Part shown: positions 12,441 to 54,000 of the stretch, one piece after another
Position numbering within the stretch: the stretch's first letter is position 1
Layout of the letters: each line of letters starts with the position of its first letter
Origin: Ophthalmolycus amberensis
Taxonomy: Eukaryota > Chordata > Actinopteri > Perciformes > Zoarcidae
DNA: 64,000 bases
Direction: 5' to 3'
Assembly (NCBI GenBank): GCA_024529925.1
Contig: JAFEUB010001577.1
Location: forward strand, 38,501 to 102,500
Notes under the pieces: generated by a model
The model's input: only the letters and a program-made list of their open reading frames with translations
Database searches by the model: none
Told to the model about the DNA's origin: nothing
Translations under genes and position numbers: made by a program

Positions 12441-13014
12441 TAATAAAAACTTGAATATCAGCTCGACAATAATAATGAAACTTTAGTTTAGATTATTTAA
12501 CTTTTTAACAATAAAAGTATCTTTAGAGGAAAATATAGCTGGTTATTGACGTTATTTATATTTGACAACATGTGCTGGTTCTACTTACGCTTTCAGTCTC
12601 CAGTCTCATCGTTTGGATGTTTAGTAAACGAACGCGTTTATGGTTTTAATTTTTAAATTACTCATATATGTATTTTGTTGGAATGTACGACATGGAGTAG
12701 TTTCTTTTTTTAAATGACATTTATTTTGAAGCCAAATAAACCTGTTTCCGGTCTACTTCACACTTGCCTCTAGCAGAGCGTCAGGTCAGGTGCGGCTTTA
12801 GGGTCTTCACGATGATCAGACTCAGAAGCCCGCGGTGCATGATGGGAAGTGTAGTGTTCTAACGAGCTGTACAGAAGCACATTCGGATTTATATAAGAAA
12901 TATGTTATTAATATTATCATTACTGACTAAATATGAATACAGGAAAGTACTCAAGTAGGCTACTGTATATTAGTACAACTTCATTGTACTTTCTACTTCT
13001 CCACTACATCTCAG
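12441..13014. other. Intergenic DNA between sptbn1 and eml6
   Basis: A/T-rich, without recognisable exon or element. A minus-strand AATAAA (plus-strand tttatt) near 12,717 could be a distal sptbn1 polyadenylation signal; this is only a candidate. Confidence 0.3.
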
Positions 13015-13208
13015 AGGACCTGAGGACCCTCCCGTACCCTGAGGACCCTCCCATACCCTGTGGACCCTCCCATACCCTGAGGACCCTCCCATACCCTGAG
13101 GACCCTCCCATACCCTGTGGACCCTCCCATACCCTGAGGACCCTGAGGACCCTCCCATACCCTGTGGACCCTCCAGGACCCTGACAATCCTCCCGTACCC
13201 TGTGGACC
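13015..13208. repeat. 18-bp minisatellite
   Basis: About ten copies of a unit like gaccctcccataccctga, with variants ctgtgga and ctgagga. The apparent open frames on both strands come from the 18-bp period. Confidence 0.9.
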
Positions 13209-13437
13209 CAGTTTCTGGTTCCGGTTTCTTTGTCTTCTGTGATCATAAACTAAAGATCTTTATATTTTGGATAAAATCCCAGATTCTGGATGAATACATT
13301 TATGATGAAACAACAGGAAGCTTAAAGTTTAAAAGCTTTAATGACATCGCACATATTGACAGAGAAAGAGAAGCTTTTAAAGTCTACAGGTGCAGTTTCA
13401 TACATGAGAAAAGCCGTTATGGTCTACGGTCGGTTTA
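13209..13437. other. Unannotated stretch; possible sptbn1 polyadenylation signal
   Basis: A minus-strand ATTAAA (plus-strand tttaat at 13,337-13,342) lies about 1.27 kb beyond the sptbn1 stop codon and is a possible polyadenylation hexamer. Nothing else is recognised. Confidence 0.25.
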
Positions 13438-13715
13438 AATATTCTTCATTCCTATAGATGTAGTTCTGATATTCTTCTTCTTCATTCCTATAGATGTAGT
13501 TCTGATATTCTTCTTCATTCCTATAGATGTAGTTCTGATATTCTTCATTCCTATAGATGTAGTTCTGATATTCTTCTTCTTCATTCCTATAGATGTAGTT
13601 CTGATATTCTTCTTCTTCATTCCTATAGATGTAGTTCTGATATTCTTCTTCTTCATTCCTATAGATGTAGTTCTGATATTCTTCTTCTTCATTCCTATAG
13701 ATGTAGTTCTGATTG
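13438..13715. repeat. About 36-bp minisatellite
   Basis: About eight copies of a unit containing tcctatagatgtagttctga and a variable attcttcttcttc run; units differ by whole TTC triplets. Open minus-strand frames (RNEEEEYQNYIY) are repeat artefacts. Confidence 0.92.
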
Positions 13716-14613
13716 TGCAGTAAAGATGCCGTTAACTTCCACACATGTTAGGTACGATAAGATACAAAGAGCAGAAAAGAGCCAACGATAAGCGAGCGAA
13801 GCTTCTTCTGTCCGTCTACGATTAAACCGGCTAACATCGAGCTTTAAGGGTTTACATCTGAACCGGGTCAGAACCAAAGAAGAAGACTTTTAGATTCAGG
13901 TGAGTGTTTTCAGGCCTGATGAAGCATGCAGGTGGACATTTTCTACATCGAGACGACTCCTCCACGGTGATCGGAGGGTTTTAAGACCAAAAAGACCTCC
14001 AGGACCTGTACACCTCTAGGACCCTGAGGACCCTCCAGGTGATTGGATGATTTTAAGACCAAAAAAAGAAAATCACTGAGTGAAAAAACAATAAAACAAA
14101 ATGCACTATTGGTCCAATTTCTCAACGGCGAGGTCGTCTCTCAGGACGTCGTCTCAGAACTGAAGACATAACTTGTGTCAAAACAATCGCAAAAGTACAA
14201 AAATAAATAAAAAGTAAAAACCAAACAAAGGAAAGTGTTCCTGCTGACGTCACTAAAGTCGGTTCAGATGTGAAGAAACGGCGGTTAATCGTCTGCAAAC
14301 GGGCGAATCCTCAAAAAAACAGAGCGAGAGAATCTTTCTGGAGACGCGTCGGCTGTAATCCGCTGTTTGTTGTTGTTTACCGACGTCAACAACAACAGTT
14401 ACATCACAAAGTGTAAATAGAAACCGCCGTTAACGCCACGACGTCTGAAAACCGACGGAAGAGAATCACATCAGAAATATATAAAAACACAAATAAACAA
14501 CACCAACATCGCACTTTGGTGAAACTTTGACGGCTGTAAAAACTGGCTGTCATTGGCTGTTCAGCGGTGATATCAGCGCGGGTTTCACCAAAAGAGCCCG
14601 CGGGTTTGATTCT
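13716..14613 (-). other. sptbn1: sptbn1 3' UTR and flank
   Basis: Follows the sptbn1 stop codon with no further exon seen. The first few hundred bases are probably 3' UTR. A short GGACCCTGAGGACCCT phrase near 14,018 echoes the 13,015 minisatellite. Confidence 0.45.
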
Positions 14614-42964
<28,351 letters not shown>

Positions 42965-43038
42965 CGTGACCGTTCACCTCTGACACACAGCTCAAAGTCA
43001 GCGGGGACGTGTCCACATCGGCGGCTTCAGGCCGAGCC

Positions 43039-43301
43039 CTGCAGGACGACAGGTGGACATCGTCATGATCAATAAAATTATATTATTGTGTTTATGACGT
43101 CAGACTGCAGCTTCAATGAACAGCAAGTACTCCATATACTACTACATCACGTACTTTACGTTTGGAATGTTACTGATGGATAACAAGTATTTTGCAGCTC
43201 ATCTGAACCATAAACTGTTGGGTTGTAGCGTAACATAGAAGTACTCCAGTAAAGTACCTAAACATTGTACTTAAATACAGTAGTTGAGTAAATGTTCTTT
43301 C

Positions 43302-43332
<31 letters not shown>

Positions 43333-43486
43333 TCAGTTGGAGCCACTAGTTGATCATGTTGATCGATCAGTCTCATAATTGGCTCGTTCGAGATGAGCCA
43401 GTCCTGATCAGTGTCGATCACAATGCATGCTGGGTAGATTTGTATCAGACTTGATCCTGACTTGCTCTGACATAAGCACATAGTCA
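43039..43486. other. 5'-UTR intron of sptbn1, proximal part
   Basis: Contains a short (CA)n at 43,302-43,329; otherwise no feature. Confidence 0.5.
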
Positions 43487-44776
43487 ACGATGAAGTCATG
43501 ATGAAGTCGTGAAGATGTCGCGATGATGTTGCAACGATGTCGTGATGAAGTCTTTAAGATGTCGTGACGATGTCGTGATGAAGTCTTTAAGATGTCGTGA
43601 TGAAGTCTTTAAGATGTCGTGACGATGTCGTGACGAAGTCTTTAAGATGTCGTGACGAAGTCTTTAAGATGTCGTGACGAAGTCTTTAAGATGTCGTGAC
43701 GAAGTCTTTAAGATGTCGTGACGAAGTCTTTAAGATGTCGTGACGAAGTCTTTAAGATGTCGTGACGAAGTCTTTAAGATGTCGTGACGAAGTCTTTAAG
43801 ATGTCGTGATGAAGTCTTTAAGATGTCGTGAGGAAGTCTTTAAGATGTCGTGATGAAGTCTTTAAGATGTCGCGACGATGTCGTGATGAAGTCTTTAAGA
43901 TTTCGTGATGATGTCGTGACGAAGTCGTGACGAAGTCTTTAAGATGTCGCGACGATGTCGTGACGAAGTCTTTAAGATGTCGTGACGAAGTCTTTAAGAT
44001 GTCGTGACGAAGTCTTTAAGATGTCGTGACGAAGTCTTTAAGATGTCGTGATGAAGTCTTTAAGATGTCGTGACGAAGTCTTTAAGATGTCGTGACGAAG
44101 TCTTTAAGATGTCGTGATGAAGTCTAAGATGTCGTGACGATGTCGTGATGAAGTCTTTAAGATGTCGTGATGAAGTCTTTAAGATGTCGCGACGATGTCG
44201 TGATGAAGTCTTTAAGATGTCGCGACGATGTCGTGATGAAGTCTTTAAGATTTCGTGATGATGTCGTGATGAAGTCGTGACGAAGTCTTTAAGATGTCGT
44301 GATGATGTCGTGACGAAGTTGTGACGATGTCGTGACGAAGTCTTTAAGATATCATGATGACGTCGCGACGATGTCGTGACGAAGTCTTTAAGATGTTGCG
44401 ACGATGTCGTGATGAAGTCTTTAAGATGTCGTGACGAAGTCTTTAAGATGTCGTGACGATGTCTTTAAGATGTCGTGACGAAGTCTTTAAGATGTCGTGA
44501 CGAAGTCTTTAAGATGTCGTGATGATGTCGTGATGAAGTCGTGACGATGTCGTGACGAAGTCTTTAAGATGTCGTGATGATGTCGTGATGAAGTCTTTAA
44601 GATGTCGTGACGAAGTCTTTAAGATGTCGTGACGATGTCGTGATGAAGTCGTGACGATGTCGTGATGAAGTCGTGACGATGTCGTGACGAAGTCTTTAAG
44701 ATGTCGTGATGAAGTCTTTAAGATGTCGTGATGATGTCGTGATGAAGTCTTTAAGATGTCGTGATGACGTCGTGCC
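43487..44776. repeat. 22-bp CpG-rich minisatellite, 1.3 kb
   Basis: About 55-60 units of gatgtcgtgacgaagtcttt aa, with shorter tgtcgtgatgaag variants. Most units carry two CpGs and a TGACG half-CRE-like motif. It lies in the 5'-UTR intron of sptbn1. Confidence 0.96.
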
Positions 44777-45871
44777 GAGAGCGACCACGCTGTGCTCCCA
44801 TTGGCTGCTCGATGAGCTGATTGCAGCTAATGGAGGAAGTAAAGAGCTCCATGATCACATCAGAGTTATTGATCCATTAGAGCACTCAGACGTCCTCAGG
44901 GACCGTTAATGGATCGGACTTCCCAGAATCCTCTGCTGGATGATGGAAACAGATCTCTGACCAGTCGGAGCCGACGGCTGCAGCTCAGGAGGACAACAGG
45001 TCGGTAGAGTAACTCAAGAAGTAGCTACGTACTACTTAAGTACTGGACTTGTACTTATTTATCTTTTTTAGAGATACGTGGTTCTCACAGGACAGAGAGG
45101 CTACAAACATTATGACCTCATAGAATATGAAGCTTTGATGTAGATTAAACTAAACAGGATATAAAGGAGCGAAAATGCTGCACAGAAACATCAGATAGAA
45201 TCGTGAAACATTTCACTTTAACCACCTTAAAGACACCGTGAGGTCTGATTAACACTGAAGCCTCTTTATGAAATAAACAGCCTTTGAGTTCAGTTTCAAA
45301 CTTCTCAAAGAGTCTAAAATAAATAGTGAAGAAGGTAAAACAATAAAAAGGTTTTCCCTGAAGAACAAGATATTTGGGGATAAATTTAGAGATAATTTCC
45401 CCTGAGTGAAAACTGGAAGGCTGACAGATCTACAGGGGGGGGGGGGCAGGAAGTGTACAGGGCCCCTCCCTCACATTCCTCAACATGACGACAGCCACTG
45501 AAACTCTTTCACCACTAACGTGTTAGCTTGTTAGCTAATGAGGCACAGAGACATGGTTCAGGACATAGTTAGCTTAGCATAAAAACTAGAAGAAGCAGAA
45601 ACTGATTTCATTCAAATATCTCTCAAAGACAGAAGGAGAGGTAGTTTCATTTAATGTGTGTTTAGCCTAGCTTATCATATAGACCATCAAAAGTGCGTTG
45701 CTTTAAGTATACTGGAAAAGAGTGTGTGTGTGTGTCTGATCTTCTCACAGCAGAAAGAAAAACTCCTAAAATACAGTCAAACATTCTTCAGAGCCTGACA
45801 GTCACAGCTGAGGAAACACTCAACGTACACAGGGCAGCAGCTGTGTGTCACCTGTCTGCCTGCAGCAGCTG

Positions 45872-45917
<46 letters not shown>

Positions 45918-46185
45918 TAGTTCAGTCATGTTAGCATGAGGAATGTCCCTCTGTGATCAGACATCGAACACAGAACTCATTCATTAAGACGACACATAAA
46001 TACACAGACATATTCACTGTGGTGTTTTCACAGTGTAATCATCACAGTGTGGAGTAAAGTGTTACTGCTGCTGTCCCTGAATATCAGTGCACAGCGTCAG
46101 TGAGCAGATCTAAAGCAGCAGTGAGCTCAGTGAACGGAGCAGCTGAGAAGGGTTTAACGGTGAACGTCACGGTGAGAGGAGGAAC
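44777..46185. other. sptbn1 5'-UTR intron stretch
   Basis: No exon recognised. It contains a CA run at 45,873-45,915 and a C/G homopolymer near 45,440. Short frames look random. Confidence 0.5.
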
Positions 46186-46189
46186 CAAG

Positions 46190-46675
<486 letters not shown>

Positions 46676-46792
46676 CCAACACACACACACAGTATACAGT
46701 CATTTACGTTACAGCCAGCGCGTCCGCAAGTTTAATCTCCCCTGCTTAGTCTCTCGGTGACTACTGGAAAGTTGCTCATAGTCACCTACATG

Positions 46793-46962
46793 TACCTCTG
46801 AGATGTAGTACAGTATAAAGTACTACATGTACCTCTGAGATGTAGTACAGTATAAAGTACTACATGTACCTCTGAGATGTAGTACAGTATAAAGTACTAC
46901 TTGTACCTCTGAGATGTAGTACAGTATAAAGTACTACATGTACCTCTGAGATGTAGTACATA
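46793..46962. repeat. 37-bp minisatellite
   Basis: Nearly five copies of gtacctctgagatgtagtac plus agtataaagtactacat. Confidence 0.95.
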
Positions 46963-47002
46963 GGTATCTACTGGGAGATTTGTTCTTACCGATGCTAGTT
47001 AA

Positions 47003-48128
47003 TTATCTACTGTGGTGTTCCGCAAGGGTCGGTCCTCGGCCCCATCCTCTTCATTATTTACATGCTCCCCCTCGGTCGTGTCATCAGCAGACATAGGATG
47101 TCTTTCCACTGTTATGCTGATGATACACAGCTCTACATCAAAACTGCCCCAAGCCCCTCTGCAGCCATGTCATGTCTCACCTCCTGTCTTGGGGAGATAA
47201 AGGCGTGGATGAGCAACAACTTTCTCCAGTTAAACAGTAGCAAAACCGAAGCCCTCCTTGTTGGCACTCCACACCAGGTTCAGTCATCCTCCATAACTCA
47301 TCTCACCTTCGACGGTCAGGTCATCCCCCTCGCCTCCACAGTCACTAATCTGGGAGTTAGGTTTGACTCTTACCTGACCTTTGATGACCATATAAAACAC
47401 CTGTGCAAAACCTCGTTTTATCATCTCAAAAACATCTCCAAACTCCGCCCCACTTTAACCCTGTCAGATGCAGAGAAGCTCGTCCACGCCTTTATATCCT
47501 CAAGACTGGACAACTGCAACTCACTATTCACTGGGATCACTGGCAAGAACATCCAGAAGCTGCAATACATCCAAAACAGCGCTGCCAGGATCCTGATGAG
47601 AGTCCGGAAGTATGAGCACATAACACCCATTCTGCACTCCCTACACTGGCTCCCTGTCTCATTCCGGATTGACTACAAAGTCCTGCTACTCACACATAAA
47701 TGCATAAATGGACACGCACCTCCCTACCTACAAGACCTCATCACTCCCCAAATCTCCACCCGCACCCTCAGATCTTCAAACAGCTCGCTCCTCCGGGTCC
47801 CCAGCACCAAGCTCCGCACCATGGGCGACCGGGCCTTTGGCTCGGCAGCTCCACGCCTATGGACCAGATCCCTGACCACCTAAGGGCAACACAGACCCTG
47901 GTCTCTTTAAGACCGGCCTAAAAACCTTTTTATTCAGGAAAGCCTTTCTGACCTAAATCACTGTCAGTTATTTCTTTTGTGTTTCTGTTCATTCACTGTT
48001 TGTTTTTTTTAAACTATGTTTTAACTATGTTTTAACTATGCTTTTTACTATGTACTGGCTCTGTGGCACTCTGAGATTTTATTAAAATGAAAAGTGCGTT
48101 ACAAATAAAATGCATTATTATTATTATT
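47003..48128 (+). mobile_element. L2-clade LINE, 5' truncated
   Basis: The plus-strand frame 47,062-47,883, preceded by tggtgttccgcaagggtcgg, reads the end of the reverse transcriptase: FHCYADDTQLYIK (catalytic DD), LNSSKTEALLVG, SRLDNCNSLFTG, QNSAARIL, LHWLPVSFRIDYK and GDRAFGSAAPRLW. It ends with an attattattattg tail at 48,115. About 820 bp of intact frame suggests a fairly young, truncated insertion, antisense to sptbn1. Confidence 0.88.
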
Positions 48129-48187
48129 GTGAGATCTGAAGAACCTATAAAACTCTCTCGATGGGTACGTTTGATTTCTCCACCTGT

Positions 48188-48312
48188 GAGAGGAGGGTTC
48201 GATAGATAAAGATATCGGAGGGTTCGATAGATAAAGATATCGGAGGGTTCGATAGATAGATATCGGAGGGTTCGATAGATAAAGATATCGGAGGGTTCGA
48301 TAGCTAAAGATA
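48188..48312. repeat. 25-bp minisatellite
   Basis: Five copies of ggagggttcgatagataaag atatc. Confidence 0.94.
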
Positions 48313-48785
48313 TTCAAGAGGAAAGACATCCTCACTAATGGCTCTAAAACCGAGATGGAGTCTCCGTCCTTCATTATTCATGTTAATGAGAGTCGTCTGG
48401 TGGACGGAGACAAACAGCTGATCATTATTATTGATTAGCAGTTTGTTTCTGGAACTCATCTGAAACCAGTTTTTACAGGAAACTGCTGTCTGTTTACAGT
48501 CCGACCTGTAAACAGACTCTGTGTCAACATGTAAACAACAACAACAACATTATATAATTAAACTTCCTGTTCCCATTATCAACGTTTCCTGTGACGTTCT
48601 CATTCCACTAATATTGATCGTTCCTGTGAATGTTCCCAGAGGACCTCTACTTCCTGTTCCATTAACACTAATGAGTTCTCCAAGTATAGCAGAAACAAGA
48701 CTGTAAGAGAACCTTCTGTGGTCCAACATAAGGTTCTCTTTTCCTACACAGTCTTTAGTCCCCAAACCCCTCAGTTAATTGACTT
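48313..48785. other. sptbn1 5'-UTR intron stretch
   Basis: Nothing recognised. Confidence 0.5.
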
Positions 48786-48799
48786 GACTGGTCAAGAGA

Positions 48800-48936
48800 A
48801 CGTTAAATATACGTTAAGAGAACGTCAAGAGAACGTTAAGAGAACGTTAAGAGAATGTTAAAAGAACGTCAAGAGAACGTTAAGAGAACGTTAAAAGAAC
48901 GTCAAGAGAACGTTAAAAGAACGTCAAGAGAACGTA
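48800..48936. repeat. 11-bp-based minisatellite
   Basis: Alternating gaacgttaaga and gaacgtcaaga units. Confidence 0.93.
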
Positions 48937-49749
48937 GAGACAAACAGTTTGTTCTGGAGATGATTCATCCACAGAGTTGATCTGTCAACTGTTGATTGAT
49001 TAATTGGTCCATAAAACGTTAGAAAATAGTCAAAACGAGTCCTTTAAAAGTTCCCTATGTTTAATAAATCAAACTACAGAAGGAGCAAAAGATAACGAGG
49101 AGTAACAGGAAGTGATCAGTTATTGATTATCAGTGTTTCTGATCAAATCAATCTTTAAACGTTTGGATTCTCTGAACTTCAGAAAAATATTTTGATTTGT
49201 GTTCACAGATTCAGGTCAACAGAAAACACAACACCACCTATTCAGGAGGTTTAAGGAGGACCCAGACGGGTCTAGACCCGGTCTGGGTCCACAGAGTCTA
49301 TCCGGCCTGCTGAGGCCCCCCAACGCCGAGGACAGCAGCTGGAGGCCGGACACATCCCGCTCATTCTACCGCTACAAAACACACACACACAGACAGAAAC
49401 ACGCAGACGCACGCACACGCACAGACAGAAACACGCACGCGCACGTACACACGCACGGCCACGCCTGGTTCTGCCTCCATGCATCATGGCGCACCGTTAT
49501 TCTCCTCCATCCTCCTGCCGACTTTAATGGCTGCTAAGCGGGCTGAGGAGCACCGCGGCCCGGATACAGAGAGCGGAGATCAGGGCCCTCCTGCAGACCG
49601 GACCGGGGCCTCCGGACCAGAGGACTTTATCCAACCCCAGACCCGAGGCTCCTCCGACGGGGGACGTTTGCGGAGGATTCCGTGTCGCTCCGCTCCAATC
49701 ACAGCTCAGCGACAATAGAGACCAGCAGAGACAAACAGGAGCTGCTTAC
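48937..49749. other. CpG-rich flank of the sptbn1 first exon
   Basis: From about 49,260 on this is G+C- and CpG-rich, likely part of a promoter CpG island. Plus-strand open frames here (for example from 49,479) have no recognisable homology and read like CpG-island artefacts. Confidence 0.4.
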
Positions 49750-49980
49750 CTGCTCAGAAGACCTCAGCGAGTCTGCAAACTTCAGCCGAGGACGAGAGGA
49801 GTTCGACGGGAGGACAGACAGACAGGAGGGGGCTGCTGCTGCTGCTGCTGCTGCAGGGAATGACGGGAAAGAATCCGCACTGCCCTCCTCCTCTCCCTCC
49901 CCCTCCTCTCCCTCCTCCCCCTCCTCCTCCCCCTCCCTCTCCTCCCCCTCCCTTGAGTTCAAGGACAGCTCTGAACTATG
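49750..49980 (-). other. sptbn1: Probable sptbn1 noncoding exon 1 (5' UTR)
   Basis: On the minus strand a strong donor GAGCAG|GTAAGC ends at 49,750, preceded by G+C-rich sequence with a (CAG)n-like tract and a GGGAGG-rich block typical of vertebrate 5' UTRs. The first coding exon needs an upstream exon and this is the best candidate. The 5' limit is arbitrary. Confidence 0.5.
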
Positions 49981-50959
49981 AGCTCCAGTAACAATGGAGC
50001 AGTTTAAATTCTCTCTGGCGCCTCCTGCAGGCTGATACAGGTCACGCGTCCTCTCTAATTCATCCTCATGACATCATGATTTGTTGATATTGGCCACAAA
50101 AACAAATATAATTTAAATATGAATAAATTGGACTGTAATCGTCTCAAAAGAACACAATGACGTCATGAACGAGATATATTTTAACTACGTGGACAGAAAA
50201 ATGTAAACAGTACAGACTTATTTGTTTGGGTTTGAAACCGGAAGTGACGTTACGCTGCGCTCATTAATAATTCATGAGCTCTTAATGTGACCTGCAGCCG
50301 CTGAGCCTCATGGGTAGTGTCGTGTTTAGTTCTCCCAACCATTTAACAGGAAGTGACCATATTAGGACGTAGAGACGCCGTATACGTCTCTGGTAGAGAC
50401 CTGTCAATCAGCGTGTAGCCCCGCCCTAAAGCATCCCCTGCTTTATGGTCCGTTTGACTCTAAATGGACCATAATGTACTAAATGAACATCATGCTGTAT
50501 TGAAGAAGACTTGAAACTAGAGATTGAGACCATAAACTCATGTTTACAATGTTTACTGAGGTAATAAATCAAGAGAGAAGTAGAGTCATTCTCTCATAGA
50601 CTTCTATACAACCAGAGGAGTCGCCCCCTGGTGGACACTAGAGAATGCAGCTTTAACACATGAAGAACTGGAGGTTTGTCTCTGTTTTAACAGCTGCTGA
50701 GGCGCATGGGTAGTGTAGTGTTTAGAGAGAAAGCTTTGAGCTTCCTGGAGGAATCGGTCGATACGATCCTGAACATGAGAAGATGTAAAGTGTTGCGAGC
50801 ACTCAGCTCCTTAACGACGTCTGATGGAAAAACACTGAGAACATCCGATCGCTGCAGTCAGTTGTTTTCATATTAGTCAATAAAAACATGAAGAAGCTCG
50901 TCCTCCATTTAGTGAGTTAGACTTCACTTCAAACACACCAGAAACATTTAGCTTTTCTT
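49981..50959. other. Spacer between polr3f and sptbn1
   Basis: About 1 kb with no exon seen. It probably holds the sptbn1 core promoter at its low end. No clear TATA box. Confidence 0.5.
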
Positions 50960-50965
50960 TTTATT
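50960..50965 (-). terminator. polr3f: polr3f polyadenylation signal AATAAA
   Basis: Minus-strand AATAAA about 33 bp after the stop codon, giving a very short 3' UTR. Confidence 0.75.
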
Positions 50966-50997
50966 GAACTTTGAGATAAATACAAAACAAACGAGGA

Positions 50998-51075
50998 TCA
51001 GAAGTCCAACCACTCCGTCATGTAGATGCAGTTAGACGGAGAGATTTCTCCTCCTTCATGACAGTCGTCAAACAC
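50998..51075 (-). CDS. polr3f: polr3f last coding exon
   Basis: VFDDCHEGGEISPSNCIYMT, then EWLDF and TGA. Holds two of the four cluster cysteines. Acceptor CTCAG|GTG. Confidence 0.96.
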   Translation of the reverse strand: MFDDCHEGGEISPSNCIYMTEWLDF

Positions 51076-54000
51076 CTGAGGACAGAGAACAGGAAGTCAG
51101 GGTTCACCCCCAGAGGACACCCACCACGACCCAGTCCTTCACAATAAAAGCACGTGTTACCGGGCAGAGTCCGCAGGGCGTCCTGACCAGGCCCGTTGGT
51201 TGGATGACGGCGTTGACGCCGCGGTAGAGTTTCATCTGTCCGTCCACGCTGCCCACCGTTCCCTCCTTGGCGGCGATGACGGTCATCTCCACCTTCCCGT
51301 CGTAGATCAGCGTGTTCAGGATGGTCTCGATGTCGTCCATGGACAAGTCCACCTGTCACACACACCTGTCAATCAAACCTGGAGCAGCTTATTTATACTC
51401 AACTAAAGAGTCACGTTCAGACATCAAGTAAAACATGTGTGTGACATCATAAAAGGAGGCGGGACTGTGAGAGCATCACCTTGCTGATTCCCAGCTCACA
51501 GATGTACTTCCACACTTCATGCGAGGTGGCGAAGGAGCTGTTTCTCTGAACCATGGGGCTCTGTTTGCTGTCCCTCGCTGCTTCAGCCTGAACACAACAC
51601 AGATACGGTGAATACGGTGCAACAACAGTTAACCAAGTATTCATAATACCATTATAATATACATTGAGTACTTTGACTTTTGGTGCATTAGGTATACTTT
51701 GATGCTGATACTTTTGTACGTTGTTAATCAGTACTTCTTCGACTAAAGACTTGTGATTGAAGGATAATTAGATTTGAATACAGTAACTTCACAGTGAGAC
51801 TCTCTGCTGCCACCTGCTGGTCTGAGACCGAACTCAACTCTTAAACAGACGTGCTGAGGAGACTTTGCGTCGTCCATATAAAAACACATACACACGTGTA
51901 TATACATATATATAAATAAAAATGTCTAAGAAGTATTTTGGTATGAAAATAAGGACAGCCAACCCAGAAAAGAGATGGATCATCAAAAGGGGAGAAATCA
52001 TCGAAGTAACCAGGGACCAGGCAGAACCGCACACAACAGTCAACGGGACCGCACATCCCATAACTTAAAGATTTACTATGCTAACATTGACAACTCAATC
52101 ATGAGTAAATACGAGAGCATTGTAGCACTTAACAAACTCCATGACGATGACCTACTGGCCCTAGCAGAAATCCAGCCTAAGGTAGGACTAATACCAGACA
52201 TGCCAACTATGGCACTCCCAGGTTACCATCTGTTCACCAGCGATTTGACAGCACCTAACACAAGAGGCACATGCATCAATGTCAAGAGCAAATATCAAGC
52301 TACGCTCTTACAGCGGAGACAGCTCCTCTCTTGGGCACAGACTATCGGTGCATCTCCGGTCTGTCTTTGTTCCTCCTGCATCGCTCTGTTCTGCTCTTCA
52401 ATGTAACGTTACTGTAGCGACGGAGCCTCTCACAGCTGTTAGCAGACTGTTGTGCTAGCTGGCTAGCTAGCTAGCGAGCTGTACCCAGCATGCCGTTCGG
52501 CAGTGAAATTTTATAAACGTACAATTATTAGTGTTACAAATTGTTTATGTGTCACAAACTGTTGTGTCGTGGTGTTTTGTTAAAGAGCGTTAGTTGTGGG
52601 TTGTTAATTGTTATAACCATGACTAGGACTCCCTCTCAATACACTTAAGACAACTAGCTCCGACCGCAGCGCCCTTAGCGGCGAACAACATATTTAGCTG
52701 CCTGTTGAAGAGTGACAGCAGTTGTTTCGGTGTGTGAAAAATTGATATCATACGGGAAATTAAAAACGGTATAGCACTAGTAGGGACCAACAAATTCCTG
52801 ATGGGTTGCGTCTACAGAAGTGGTTCTTCAACAGTGGCTTTGCCCCTCGACGAAGCTCTGCACAAAACGTTAGTGTGGGTGTGGGCCGCCAATAGTGGCT
52901 TCACACACAAGCTCATAGCAGGTGACTTCAATCACCCGGCCACCATATGGACACCAGAACCCACAGTCACACCGAACACAAGTCCCGACAGCCCACACTT
53001 GAAGTTTGTGGAATGCATAAGAGACACCTACCTGCTACAACACATCACAGAACCAACCAGATTCAGAATTGGACACACCCCCACACGAGACGACCTGATC
53101 TTTACCAATGAATTCGAAATGGTGGAGCAATTGTCCCTCCTCGACCCACTAGGGGCCAGCGATCACATTGGAATCTCGATCATATTCATCTTCGGCACCC
53201 GTCCCCCATCCATTCTCAAAACTAGCTACAATTACAACAAAGTGAACTACAACGAAATGAGGAAGGAACTGGATCGGAGTCGTATGCTAGGAGGAAAATT
53301 GGCCCAGGAAGCAACAAACATCCTGGAGCAAGTACTAATGGAAACAGTTGCGAGGCATGCCCCATCTAGAACAACTAACCTAAATATAACTAAGACAAAA
53401 CCTCCATGGATAAACTACAATGCACTTCGAAAAGCCAGAAGGAAATACCATGCATGGATACGTTACTTCAACACGAAAGACGGTCAACACTACCAAGAAT
53501 ACAGGAATTGGTTCTGAAGAAGCTGCGCTCACTTCGAACTGACAAATCAGCAGGCCCAGACCAGATCCATCCCCGGGTCCTGAACGAGCTGGCAGATACC
53601 ATAGCTCTCCCACTAAGCATTATATTTATTACTAGCCTATCAAGCGGCGAGGTACCACAACAATGGAAATCAGCCACAGTGACACCAATCTACAAGGAGG
53701 GCGACAAATCCAACCCAGCCAACTATAGACCCGTCTCGCTGACATTGGTGGTATGCAAGGTCCTGGAGCGTATTATGTCAGAGTTATGACAACCTCCAAT
53801 GCGACTAGCAACATGGATTTACGTCGGGGAAATCAACAGTGACTAATCTCCTAGAGGCACTTGATATGTGGACGGAGGCACAAAGTCACAGTTTACCCGT
53901 AGATGTCATATTCCAAGACTATGCAAAGGCCTTCGACAGTCTTTCACGAACGCCTCCTTGCTCAGCTTTCCTCCTTCGGCATCCAAGATAATATTCTGCT

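Noticed and set aside
43487..44776. Direct repeats with regular spacing, considered as a CRISPR-like array
   Set aside because: Units are contiguous or nearly so, without unique spacers, in a eukaryotic intron; it is a minisatellite.
49479..49981. Plus-strand open frames in the CpG-rich block
   Set aside because: No recognisable protein; G+C-rich DNA gives long frames by chance, and the minus-strand 5'-UTR explanation fits the gene layout better.
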